DNA from: Tetradesmus obliquus
Taxonomy: Eukaryota > Chlorophyta > Chlorophyceae > Sphaeropleales > Scenedesmaceae
Direction: 5' to 3'
NCBI GenBank assembly: GCA_030272155.1
Contig: CP126207.1
Coordinates: forward strand, 186,001-250,000
DNA: 64,000 nt
Below, one piece after another: positions 12,292-22,280 of the stretch (within the stretch, counting starts at the first letter, position 1; each line of letters begins with the position of its first letter). Position numbers and translations under genes: made by a program. The notes under the pieces were generated by a model that ran no database searches, had not been told where the DNA came from, and saw nothing but the letters and a program-made list of their open reading frames with translations.

Positions 12292-14937
12292 ACAATGGCG
12301 GGCTCCTGCCTGGTTGAAACTACTTCCGGCGACCTGCAGGGCACGATAGAACAACGCCTCATCCCAACCAACGACGAAACAACACTTGATAGCAGCTTCA
12401 GTTCAAGCTGCGAAGTCAGCGCGCAACAGGCCGAGCAGAACGGGAGTTGGTTGGGAGTCACCGGCCCGGCTGCGACATACCTGGCGTGTGCAGACATGAT
12501 ACGGTGCGGGGAGCTACGATGCTGCAGCTGTAGTTGAAGTATTTGCGGTTGACTCTGCTGCGGACAGGATCACCAGGGCAATTGTGTCCCACTTCTGTAC
12601 TGCTGTCTGTACAGCTGCACAGGCCTGCGACCTCCATCCTTTGGCTTATTGCAACGCGACACAGTCAAAGCAGTAGTCAAACCCTGCTGTTCTGATGCTA
12701 ATTGCTGTTACTGCAGGCAGCACAAGCTCAGCGAGCGCCCCACAGCAACGCAGAAACAGCGCACACAACGCACCAGCAGCGCAACAGCCAGCAGCAGCAA
12801 CTGTAGCAGCAGCGACAGCGGCAGCGGCGCGCTTGTTGACGCCGGCTCCCGCGCCGTGGTTGTGTCGTGGCTGGTGGAGGTGGCGGAGGAGTTTGGGCTG
12901 CAGCAGGAGAGCCTGCACGCCGCAGTGGCGCTGCTGGACAGGTTCCTGGCGGGAGCAGCGGTGAGGGGAGGGCTGCATCATTGTTACGTGGTTGTTAGTG
13001 TTTCCCAGCAGGAGCTGTTGTTATTTGGGTGGTTTGACCAGGTTCACATCATCAATAAGCAGCAGCAGACCATCAGCAAAAGCAGAGCCAACACCTTGTG
13101 CCTGCCAATGCATCACGGTGGGGCAAGCGCCGTGTAACGGTTCAGTTCTCAGCAGCAGCTGAAACATTGCGTACACCATATAGCAGCAGCTTGGCCGGCT
13201 TCATGGCCGGAGCAGCGGTGAGGGGCGGGCCAGCAACGCGTCACAGCGCTGCACGTCACTTTTTGCCAGCAGCAGTTGTTCTAGGGTGTAGGTTTTGATG
13301 AGGCTCGGCAGCTCATCACGCTGTTGCTGTCTGTCTTTGTAGCTGAGTGTTCTAGCAGCAGCTGTGCCCTGCACACGCACGTCTCAGGCGCAAGACGGCA
13401 AGCAGCGAACCAGGTGCCAGGTGCCAGCAAAGCGCTACAAGAATTACAGCGACCCGCACTTGTTTGACAACCCACTGCCTCATTTTGCTGCTGTTTGTGT
13501 CTGCTGCCTGCCGCGCTGCGGCTTACCTGCTTGCCGCAGGGTGTGCCGCGCTGCGTGCTGCAGCTGGTGGCGGTGGGCTGCGTGTTCCTGGCAACCAAGC
13601 AACTGGAGGTGGGTCAAGTCCTCTTGATGTGCACGTAATGTGTGACATAAACTGGTGACATTGTTTAGCAGTGGCTGTAGTGCCAGGCCAGCAGCCGTGT
13701 GATGCATCATTGCAGCTGTAACAACAGCAGCAGCTGCTGCACTTGGTCCAACAGTACATTCTGGTCAACGCTTTGACCAAGCTCCTTTCTGGTTGCAGGA
13801 AAACCAGCAGTTGTCCCGATGTGCCTCCAAAGGTGCTGCATGTCTCCCTTATGCTGTCTTCCTGCAAGCACGCTGCTGATATCCTTTACTGCGGTGTTTC
13901 CTTGCGCCGGGCCGCCTTGCGCCACGCCCAGCTGTGCCCCCCTCTGTGGAGCAGCTGGTGGCTGTGGCAGTTGTGGTTGCAAACGCACAGCGCATATACC
14001 CTGCTGCTGTCTTTTCCTTACGCCGCACCTCACTGCCCGCAGGTGCGCCCCCCCTCTGTGGAGCAGCTGGTGGCTGTGGCTGCGCACAGCTTCAGCGCGC
14101 CCGACCTGCTGCGGGTGGAGCGGCTGCTGCTGGACGCGCTGGAGTTCAGGCTGGCCCCGCCCACGCCCTACGGCTGCCTGCACCTGCTGACGCAGGTGCG
14201 TGGGTTTGGTTGTTGACTGCTGCTGGGTGTTCTGGTTGTTTGACTGGTGTTATGGTTGAGGGAGTTCAGGCTGGCCCCGCCCACGCCCTACGGCTGCCTG
14301 CACCTGCTGACACAGGTGCGTGGGTTGGTTGGTTTACTGTTCTTTTACTGTAGTTGATTGGCCCACGCCCCACGGCTGCCTGCACCCGCTGACACAGGTG
14401 CGTGAGTTTGGTGGGTTGATTGGCTGTTGCTGGTTGTTTGATTGTTGTGGTTGTTCAGGCTGGCCCCGCCCACACCCTACGGCTGCCTGCACCTACTGAT
14501 CCAGGTGTGTTGGCTGTGGTTATGTGTTCGGATGTTGACTGTTGCTGGTTGTGTGGTTGGCGCACGCCCTACGGCTGCCTGCACCTGCTGACACAGGTGC
14601 GTTGGCTGTGGTTGACTGCTGCCGATTGTGTGGGTGTCGCGGTGGTTCAAGGTGAAACGCCTTACGTCCTACAACTGCATACACCTGCTCAGCTGCAGTG
14701 ACCGCTGTGGGTTGTCTGATTGTTTTGGTTCGTTTCATGGTTATGGTGAAGAGTCTGACGCCACACTCTGCAGCTGCCTGCACCTGCTCACACGGGCGCG
14801 TGCGGACAGCAGTGGGTGAGAATTGAACCGTTGCAATGAAGGCGTCGCATTTCCTGATGGCTGCCTCTTCTGCTGAACTACTGCTACACACGCTTGCTTT
14901 CAAGTTGTTCCTCACACATAGTGCACCCTTGATCATG

Positions 14938-14995
<58 letters not shown>

Positions 14996-15687
14996 CCTCT
15001 CCTGCAGGCAACTCTTGCTGCCATGGCCATGGCCTCAACCGACCAGCAGCAGCAGCCCTGCGCAAACCCTGCCGCCGCCGCCATTTCAGCACACGCTTGC
15101 ATGCAAATGGTCTCCTCACACATACTGACCCTTCACCATGCTCTGCTGCTGCTGTTGTTGTTCCTCTCCTGCAGGCAACTCTTGCTGCCATGGCCATGGC
15201 CTCAACCGACCAGCAGCAGCAGCCCTGCGCACACCCCGCTGCTGCAGCAGCGGCGGCAGCAGCGTCCTGCGGCCCCTGCCCCCCCATGGAGCGTGTCGTG
15301 AGCCTTGCCATGTACCTGACAGAGCTGGCGCTGCTGGACGCCGACTGCGCCGCCCTGCCAGGCAGCACCCTGGCAACAGCGGCGCTGCTGCTGGCACACA
15401 CCACACTGGCCGGGCACTGCGGCGCCTGGCTGCTGCTGCTGGCTGCCGCGGGCATGAGCGCACAGCAGGCGCAGCCGGCGGTGGCGGCGCTGGCTCGGCT
15501 GCACGCTGCTGCTGCTGCTGCTGCTCCCGGCAGCGGCCAGCTGGCTGAGCTGCTGCTGCCGCTGAAGGCCAAGTTTGGGCAGGACTGCTGGTGCAGGGTG
15601 GCTGCAGAGGTGGCGCCCCTGGAGCTGCAGCAGCAGGCTGCCGTGCAGGCACCTGTGCAGCAGCAGCAGCAGCAGCATATGTGGTGA
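12292..15687 (+). CDS. A-type cyclin, copy B (plus arm of inverted duplication; 5' end unresolved)
   Basis: Second copy of the cyclin, in opposite orientation. Exons are 12292-12503, 12717-12960, 13540-13608, 14043-14195 and 15175-15687; the phases agree throughout and give about 396 residues. The internal exons of 69 and 153 nt are exactly the same length in both copies. The first exon matches copy A in AGSCLxET and GPAATYLACxxMIR, and indels between copies are multiples of three, which suggests selection on both. The cyclin-box Asp is Ser (SWLVEVAEE). The last exon contains MERVVSLAMYLTEL, LPLKAKFGQDCW and a poly-Gln tail before HMW-stop. If the exon candidate at about 12530-12650 were required, this copy would be broken there; joining 12503 directly to 12717 keeps the frame. 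The start codon was not found. Confidence 0.82.
12961..15174 (+). repeat. Exon echoes in the introns of cyclin copy B
   Basis: These mirror the echoes of copy A. The cyclin-box exon end recurs at about 13184-13225. The 5' part of the 153-nt exon recurs at about 13919-13975. Its 3' end with donor recurs at about 14256-14316, 14363-14402, 14456-14505, 14562-14600, 14655-14700 and 14758-14803, becoming more diverged with distance. The start of the last exon recurs at about 15004-15090 with its own acceptor, followed by copied intron sequence. Several copies differ by only a few bases; others have lost the frame. Confidence 0.85.
14939..14993 (+). repeat. (CTG)n microsatellite
   Basis: About 18 uninterrupted CTG units directly precede an echoed 3' splice site of cyclin exon 5, so the tract sits in the pyrimidine-tract position of an acceptor. 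The corresponding tract in copy A is much shorter, so it expanded after the inverted duplication. Confidence 0.9.
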
Positions 15688-15789
15688 GCGCATTGCTGCT
15701 GCTGCACAATGTATGCTTGGCATGCAGCCGCATGCGGTGCCTGCAGCGGAAGGTGCAGCTGCGATTTGTATACTCTAGGGATGCAACCA

Positions 15790-16700
15790 GTCAGGCCGAC
15801 GGCCGCTGCGAAAGCTTGCAGGTAATGTGGGCGTGTATGATGCGCCTGGGTATGGTTTGTGTTTGTGTTTGGACTGTTGGCGGGGTAGGCCGCCTGTGCG
15901 CCTGTGTGTGTGGCGGTTCAGTAGACACGGCTGTTGAGCTGCTTCGCGCTGTGTGCATTTGATGCGCCAAAGTATGGCAACTGTGCACTTGTGTGTGGCG
16001 CGGGTTGGCCAACGCTGCTGTGTGTTTGTGTGGCCGATGAGCCGGCACGGCTGTAGAAACTCCTTGGCCTGTGTGCATTTGCTGCGCCGGGTGATGGTGG
16101 CTGTGTACTTGTGTGTGTGGCGCAGGTTGGCCAATGCGGCTGTGTGCTTGTGTGGCGGGGCAGCCCACACGGCTATTGTGAGATGCTTGGGGTTGTGTGC
16201 GTTTGCCGCGCCGGGGTATGACTGTGTGCTTGTGTGGCGGAGAGCCCACGCAGCTGTAGAGATGCTTGGCCTGTGTGCAGTGGCAGGCGCGGCTGTGCCG
16301 CACGCTACGAAGGCGGTCATGTTTGTGCTTGTGTGGCGGGGTAGCCCACACGGCTGTTGTGAGATGCTAGGGGTTGTGTGCATTCGCCGCGCCGGGGTAT
16401 GGTGGCTGTGCGCTCATACTTGTGCGGGCGAGCCAATATTGCTGTCAGCTGTTTAGTTGTTTCTTGGGACTTTTGACGGCTGTGTGCTTGTGAGTTTGTG
16501 TGGCGGGTAGCCCACACAGCTATTGTGAGACATTTGGGGTTGTCTGCATTTGCCGCGCGGATGTGTGGCAACTGCGCACTTATGCGGGGCACGGATTGGC
16601 CAACGCGGCTTTGTGCTTGTGTGGTGAGGCTGTTTTGAGTTGCTTGGGGTTGTGTGCATTTGCCGCGCCGGGGTATACACTGAGCGGTGTGCGTGTGTGC
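15790..16700. repeat. Degenerate GT-rich tandem repeats
   Basis: The motif gtgtgcatttgccgcgccgg and variants recur near 15952, 16070, 16195, 16376, 16540 and 16655, spaced about 115-185 bp and interleaved with tgtgtggcgg words. Long open frames in several frames on both strands are a by-product of the repeats. Confidence 0.75.
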
Positions 16701-16894
16701 AGATACTAGTAGACATGGGAATGTGTGCGTGTGCAGATACTAGTAGTATATGGGAGTGTGTGCGTGTGTGTGTGTGTGTGCAGATACTAGTAGTATATGG
16801 GAGAGACATTGCGTCACATTGTACGAAGCGGCCGGTCCAAACACGCAAGCAGCCACAATAGGTGCGCTGCTGTGTGGGCGGCTGCTGCATCTGT

Positions 16895-17025
16895 GGGGGT
16901 TAGGGTTTGGGTGAGGGTTGAGCCCTAAGCCTGAAACCTCCATGCTCACTGCTGGGTTGCTGGCTGCTGCATCTGCAGGGTTTAGGGTTTCATTTAGGAC
17001 TTAGCCCTGAACCCTAAACCTCTAC
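16895..17025. repeat. Interstitial telomere-like sequence
   Basis: Degenerate TTTAGGG units on both strands (gggttagggtttggg, gggtttagggtttc, ccctaaacc) form a short patch. Plant-type TTTAGGG is also used by many green algae. It is too degenerate and short to be a chromosome end. Confidence 0.6.
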
Positions 17026-17112
17026 GGGCACTGCTGTGTGGGTGGCTGCTGCTTGTGTGGGGGTGGAGAGATGGGGTGGGTGTGGTGAGCCCTAGGGCAC
17101 AAGCGGACGGGT

Positions 17113-17160
17113 AGAGGGTGTGCAGTCCAGGGGCGACGCCCCTGGCCACACACACCCTCT
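17113..17160. repeat. Extended imperfect hairpin
   Basis: The outer arms agagggtgtg / cacaccctct enclose a perfect inner stem, ccaggggc / gcccctgg, around a 3-nt loop. The 48-bp structure stands out from the surrounding GT-rich DNA. It could be a mobile-element terminus or only a structured RNA/DNA site; function unknown. Confidence 0.7.
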
Positions 17161-17925
17161 AAACCTTAACTTACCCAATAGCTGCAGAGCTGCCTGGGTA
17201 GCCACTCACTCACTGGGTGTGGTTGGTAGGGAGGACAGTCGTGCTGCTGGAGCTGGTACACATCAGCAGCGCCACTTGTCTGTTGTGTGTGTATCGGGCG
17301 CTGAGCATGTGTGTGCACTGTGCGTAGGTGCGTAGATGTGTGTGCATTAGGTGAACCGCAATGCGCATGTGCATGTATGCACACTTCTTGTGCTTGCCGT
17401 GTGTGTTGTCTCCTGCCTGGTGCTGCTTGTACGGGAGGGTGATTGTGTTCAGGGGTGGGGGCATTGCTTTCCTTCCTGTTCCTGAGGTACAGCTTGAGGC
17501 GCGCCTGCTGCTGTGTGAACGCGCACGCGCGCGTGCTTGCGGCGGCTTGAATCTCGCGCAACGGTGTCAATGCGGCGTATGCGCTGTTGCAATATGTGGT
17601 GTGTCTGGCCTGCGGCCGAGCGATGCAGTGTGTGTGTTTGTGTGTACACAATAAAAACAAATGTCCGCTCATCGGTTGTCATTAGGCAGTAGATCAGGCA
17701 GCTGGAAGTGTTTGTTGTAGCCAGACAGGCGCAGTAGGCATATGGTAGGCAGTGGTTGTGTGGATTCGGCTCTTTGCTACGTTGCGGTTTGGGCGCAGCT
17801 GTGACCGCGCGTGCACAACAGGCGCAATGATCAGAAAAGAAACCAAATTTTAAAAGTGTGTGGCGCGAGTTGTGGCGGGATGTGGAATGTGCTGCTAGCA
17901 GCAATCTTGATCGTGCTGCAAGCGT

Positions 17926-18250
17926 GCCAGTGCTGCATATGATGATAGTGCAGCGGGTGCGGCTGTATAGAGGCAGCAGATGCAATGTGCGGGCAGCTGT
18001 GCACAGCATACTCCGAGTATGATACTTGTTGGTGCCGTTGTGCTGTCAGATCAGCCTGGACTGCTTGGCTGGTGGGTGGGTGTGCTGCGGTGATTGTCGT
18101 GCAGCTGCGGATTGGGGTGCAACTACGCCGTGCCATCAACACTGTGTGCCACAAGATGTGGCTGACTGCGTCACAGTTATAGAGCCTCTGCAAAACCGGG
18201 TTTAGCAATAGGCAGGCGTAGCCTGGTTGTTGCACAATGCGGCCGACTGC
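17926..18250 (+). repeat. Left copy of a roughly 250-bp direct duplication
   Basis: This stretch is repeated at about 19066-19320 with moderate divergence. Shared blocks include gtatagaggcagcagat, cctggactgcttggctggtg and gtgctgcggtgattgtcgtg. The two copies flank the 105-bp tandem array, whose unit shares the word ccgcaagatgtggctgac with this duplication. No coding function is recognised. Confidence 0.8.
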
Positions 18251-18301
18251 GGCTAAGATGCAGAGGTTTTGCGACACGCCTGCTTGCAGGAAGACCTTGC
18301 T

Positions 18302-18958
18302 GATAGGCAGGTGTGCCCTGTTTGTTGATGTGCAGCTGTGCTAGGTCAAGTCAACACTGTGTGCCGCAAGATGTGGCTGACTGCGTCACAGATGCAGCGG
18401 TTTTGCGATAGGCAGGTGTGCCCTGTTTGTTGATGTGCAGCTGTGCTAGGTCAAGTCAACACTGTGTGCCGCAAGATGTGGCTGACTGCGTCACAGATGC
18501 AGCGGTTTTGCGATAGGCAGGTGTGCCCTGTTTGTTGATGTGCAGCTGTGCTAGGTCAAGTCAACACTGTGTGCCGCAAGATGTGGCTGACTGCGTCACA
18601 GATGCAGCGGTTTTGCGATAGGCAGGTGTGCCCTGTTTGTTGATGTGCAGCTGTGCTAGGTCAAGTCAACACTGTGTGCCGCAAGATGTGGCTGACTGCG
18701 TCACAGATGCAGCGGTTTTGCGATAGGCAGGTGTGCCCTGTTTGTTGATGTGCAGCTGTGCTAGGTCAAGTCAACACTGTGTGCCGCAAGATGTGGCTGA
18801 CTGCGTCACAGATGCAGCGGTTTTGCGATAGGCAGGTGTGCCCTGTTTGTTGATGTGCAGCTGTGCTAGGTCAAGTCAACACTGTGTGCCGCAAGATGTG
18901 GCTGACTGCGTCACAGATGCAGCGGTTTTGCGATAGGCAGGTGTGCCCTGTTTGTTGT
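18302..18958 (+). repeat. 105-bp tandem array, about 6.2 nearly identical copies
   Basis: The anchor ctaggtcaag occurs at 18341, 18446, 18551, 18656, 18761 and 18866, exactly 105 bp apart. Internal copies look identical by eye, so the array is recently amplified or homogenised. The unit contains ccgcaagatgtggctgac and gcagcggttttgcgatagg. Confidence 0.95.
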
Positions 18959-19065
18959 TGTGCAGCTGTGGCCAGCTAGCAGCTAAGTCGCATCCACCAC
19001 TGTGTGCCGCAAGTTGCAACCACGGCGCAGAAAGCGGTTGTTGTTTGCTATAGCAAGCGTAACAG

Positions 19066-19320
19066 TGCTGCATCACATGATTGTGCAGCAGGATGTGGCT
19101 GCTGAGATGAGGCATGACTTCTGCTGCAGACAGCACGGCTGTATAGAGGCAGCAGATATGCGGGCAGCTGTGCGCAACATACTTGCTGGTGCTGCTGTGC
19201 TGTCAGATAGGCCTGGACTGCTTGGCTGGTGGGTGGATGTGCTGCGGTGATTGTCGTGCAGCTGTGAAGTGGGGTGCTACTGTGCCCTGCCATCAACACT
19301 GTGTGCCGCACAATGCGGCC
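19066..19320 (+). repeat. Right copy of the roughly 250-bp direct duplication
   Basis: Counterpart of 17926-18250 on the far side of the 105-bp array. Together they suggest that the array arose by expansion inside an earlier segmental duplication. Confidence 0.8.
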
Positions 19321-19814
19321 AGCTGCGGCAAAGCGCATGTGATGAATAGTCCATTGTTGTTTGTAGCCTGCCGGTGCTGCATCAAATGTCTGTGCAGCAG
19401 GCTGTGGCGGGATGCTGAGTTGTGTAGATGTTGCTCAGCTTCTCACCGCACGATGATGCATGGCGTCCGCTGCACACAGCACGCTCCATGCATTGTAGTT
19501 CGGCATGCTGTGCTGCTGCATTGCTGGCGCAAGTTTTCTGCAGGGCATGCCCAGCAGCCAGCTGTTTGAGCAGCACAGCGTTTGTGAGCGCCTGCGCGGC
19601 ACCCTTGAACGGTGCCGCGCAGGTGTGATGCTTGACGCCGGCAGCAGCAGCTGCTGCTTGCAATGCGTGGAATGCGTGCGGCAGCTGCATATGCCATGCT
19701 GCAGTGTCTGCTGCTTATAGAGCATGAAGGCGTGCGCCGTGCTGCGGTACCTGCTGCGTGCATTGCGTGCAGAAGCAGCTTGTGCCCTGCTGCAGTGGCT
19801 GCTGCTATGCTACG

Positions 19815-20290
19815 CATACAGCAACAGCATGTGCCACGTTGCAGTAGTTGCTGCTTGCAACGCTTACAGCAACAGCATGTGCCGCATTGCTGTGGCTGCT
19901 GCTTGCAACGCATACTGCAACAGCATGTGCTGCATTGCTGTGGCTGCTGCTTGCAACGCATACAGCAACAGCATGTGCTGCATTGCTGTGGCTGCTGCTT
20001 GCAACGCATACAGCAACAGCATGTGCTGCATTGCTGTGGCTGCTGCTTGCTACGCATACAGCAACAGCATGTGCTGCATTGCTGTGGCTTCTGCTTGCTA
20101 CGCATACAGCAACAGCATGTGCCCTGCTGCAGTGACTGCTGCTATGCGACGCATACTGCAACAGCATGTCTTTCCTTGCAGCGGCTGCTGCTATGCGACG
20201 CATGCCGCAACAGCATTGTCCCGTCTTGCAGTGGCTGCTGCTATGCAACGCATACTGCAACAGCATGTGCCGTGTTGCAGTTGGCTGCTG
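19815..20290 (+). repeat. 48-bp minisatellite (16-codon unit)
   Basis: The word cagcatgtg recurs at 19873, 19921, 19969 and onward at 48 bp; the edges are more diverged. Because 48 is divisible by three and the unit lacks stops, long frames stay open on both strands (for example 19663-20316 plus and 19805-20425 minus). I see no start context, signal or domain, and treat the frames as by-products. Confidence 0.9.
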
Positions 20291-20394
20291 CTTGCATTGC
20301 TGCTTGCAATGGCTGAGCTCCCTGCTCAGCTTGTGCTGGATACAACATGCCTTGGTGCAAAAGTCGCCCCTGTGTATGTGTGATGCAGTGTTCA

Positions 20395-21745
20395 CTGAAT
20401 GCAGTGGGCCTTCCTTGGAGTCCATGCATGCTGCGCAGCATGTCGTGCTGCTGGGTCATCATCATCATCATAATCATCATCATCACGTTGACCGCCAATG
20501 TGTTGATGCTATGGCGCTGCTTGGTGCTCAGCTTGAGCTGGACCTTGCTGTTGTGGCTGCTGCATGCAACACATACACAGGGGGCGCTTTTGGTGCAAAA
20601 GCGGCCCATATATATGTGTGATGCAGTGCTCCACTGTACGCACTGGGCCTTTCGCGAGTCTATGCATGCTGCGCAACATGCCGCACTGCTTGGCGAGTTG
20701 CTGCTGTAGGTGTGGGTGCAACACAGTGTTTCACTGAATGCTGTGGGCCTTGCTGTTTGTGCATGTGGCATGCAGTGTTTACGGAATGCAGTGGGCCTTC
20801 CTTCGAGTCCATGCATGCTGCGCAACATGCCGCACTGCTGGGTCACAATCATCATCATGTTGACCACCAATGTGTTGATGCTATGGCGCTGCTTGGTGCT
20901 CAGCTTGAGCTGGGCCTTGCTGTTGTGGCTGTGCTGGATGCAACACATATACAGGGGCTGCTTTTGGTGCAAAAGCGGCCCATATATATGTGTGATGCAG
21001 TGCTCCACTGTACGCACTGGGCCTTTCGCGAGTCTATGCATGCTGCGCAACATGCCGCACTGCTTGGCGAGTTGCTGCTGTAGGTGTGGGTGCAACACAG
21101 TGTTTCACTGAATGCTGTGGGCCTTGCTGTTTGTGTATGTGGCATGCAGTGTTTACGGAATGCAGTGGGCCTTCCTTCGAGTCCATGCATGCTGCGCAAC
21201 ATGCCGCACTGCTGGGTCACAATCATCATCATGTTGACCACCAATGTGTTGATGCTATGGCGCTGCTTGGTGCTCAGCTTGAGCTGGGCCTTGCTGTTGT
21301 GGCTGTGCTGGATGCAACACATAAACAGGGGCTGCTTTTGGTGCAAAAGTGGCCCCTATATATGTGTGATGCAGTGTTCCATTGAATGCAGTGGGCCTTC
21401 CTTCCGGTCCATGCATGCCGCGCAACATGTCGCGCTGCTGGGTCACAATCATCATAATCATGTTGACCAACAATGTGTTGATGCTATGGCGCTGCTGGGT
21501 GCTCAGCTTGCACTGGGCCTTGCTGCTGTCTGTGCTGGATGCAACACATAGACAGGGGCTGCTTTTGGTGCAAACATGGCCCCTGTATCTGTGCTGGATG
21601 CAGTGTTTCACTGAATGCACTGGGCCTTCCTTCCAGTCCATGCATGCTGCGCAACATGTCGCGCTGCTTGGTCGTCATCATCATCATCACTTTGACCGTC
21701 AATGCGTTGATGCTATGGCGCTGCTTGTTTGAGTTGCTGCTGTAA
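20395..21745 (+). repeat. Higher-order tandem repeat (about 226 bp and 148 bp subunits)
   Basis: The anchor gggtcacaatcatcat and relatives fall at about 20455, 20841, 21215, 21441 and 21670, giving steps of about 386, 374, 226 and 229 bp. The longer steps equal the short unit plus an extra block of about 148 bp. Units share ccatgcatgctgcgcaaca and ttgatgctatggcgctgct. Open frames on both strands follow from the repeats. Confidence 0.85.
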
Positions 21746-21892
21746 GTGTGGGTGCAACAACCAGTGGGCAGCAGGCAGGGTAGGGTGGGAGAAGGGTTCT
21801 GCAACTACAACCGCACTTGTTATGTCAGACAGTTAAGGTGCAGCAGAGTATGCTTGACCCCTTGCTAGCGACAGGGTTTTTCTCTTTTGCAA

Positions 21893-22010
21893 AGGGTTTA
21901 GGTCAGGGTAGTGAGGTTTAGGTCAGGCGGGCGGCACTGCACGGCTGGGGTTTAGGTTTAGGTCACGTTTTGGCTAGTTTAGGCTAGGCGTGTGTAGGTT
22001 AGGCCACAGT
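21893..22010. repeat. Degenerate TTTAGG-type telomere-like stretch
   Basis: Several ggtttagg units occur in about 110 bp (for example ggtttaggtcagg and gtttaggtttaggtc), with additional ttaggc words. It lies just after the higher-order repeat block. Confidence 0.55.
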
Positions 22011-22069
22011 GTGTGTCTGTTGGGTCAGGTTATTCTTCCTCCTGCATTGCATACTGATTGCACACGGCT

Positions 22070-22280
22070 GCTGCTAGCTGCTGCTGCCAGGTGCATCTGC
22101 GCTGGCAGCGGCGGCAGCTGCAGCAGCATCTTCTCCTGCTGCTGCTGCTGTCAGGAGCATCTGCACTGGTGGCAGCAGCAACGGCAGCTGGCATCTTCTT
22201 CTGCTGCTGCTGCTGCTGCCAGGTGCAGCTGTGCTGACGGCAGCAGCAGCGGCAGCTGGCGTCTTCTGCAGCAACAGCTT
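22070..22280. repeat. CTG-rich tandem repeat, three units
   Basis: Three units of roughly 60-70 bp each combine a short CTG run, a ccaggtgca-like word, a gcagcagcggcagct-like stretch and gcatcttct. The rest of 22.3-24.0 kb holds small arrays: a 34-bp unit with gtgagttgcctgttggtgca at about 22740-22840, and a roughly 47-bp unit with gatgcattcagcaagcagac at about 23150-23245. No gene is recognised. Confidence 0.7.

Larger units (their letters stand above)
3960..15687. repeat. Large inverted duplication (cyclin palindrome)
   Basis: The arms at about 3.96-7.93 kb and 11.98-15.69 kb are reverse-complement relatives carrying the same gene, exon sizes and intronic echo series. Symmetry places the centre near 9.8-10 kb. 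Homology is strong through the cyclin genes. It weakens inward, where the sequence near 7813-7935 (plus) still resembles the inverse of about 11990-12100. Between about 8 and 11.8 kb I could not establish a continued match. The outer ends coincide closely with the two stop codons. Confidence 0.75.

Noticed and set aside
14520-15707. A 395-codon minus-strand frame
   Set aside because: Antisense shadow of cyclin copy B exon 5 and of the CTG tract; no domain.
18302-18958. CRISPR-like array
   Set aside because: The 105-bp units are contiguous with no unique spacers, and the DNA is eukaryotic.
19663-20425. Cys-rich frames of about 200 residues across the 48-bp repeat
   Set aside because: Open on both strands purely from the repeat period; no start context, signal peptide or domain.
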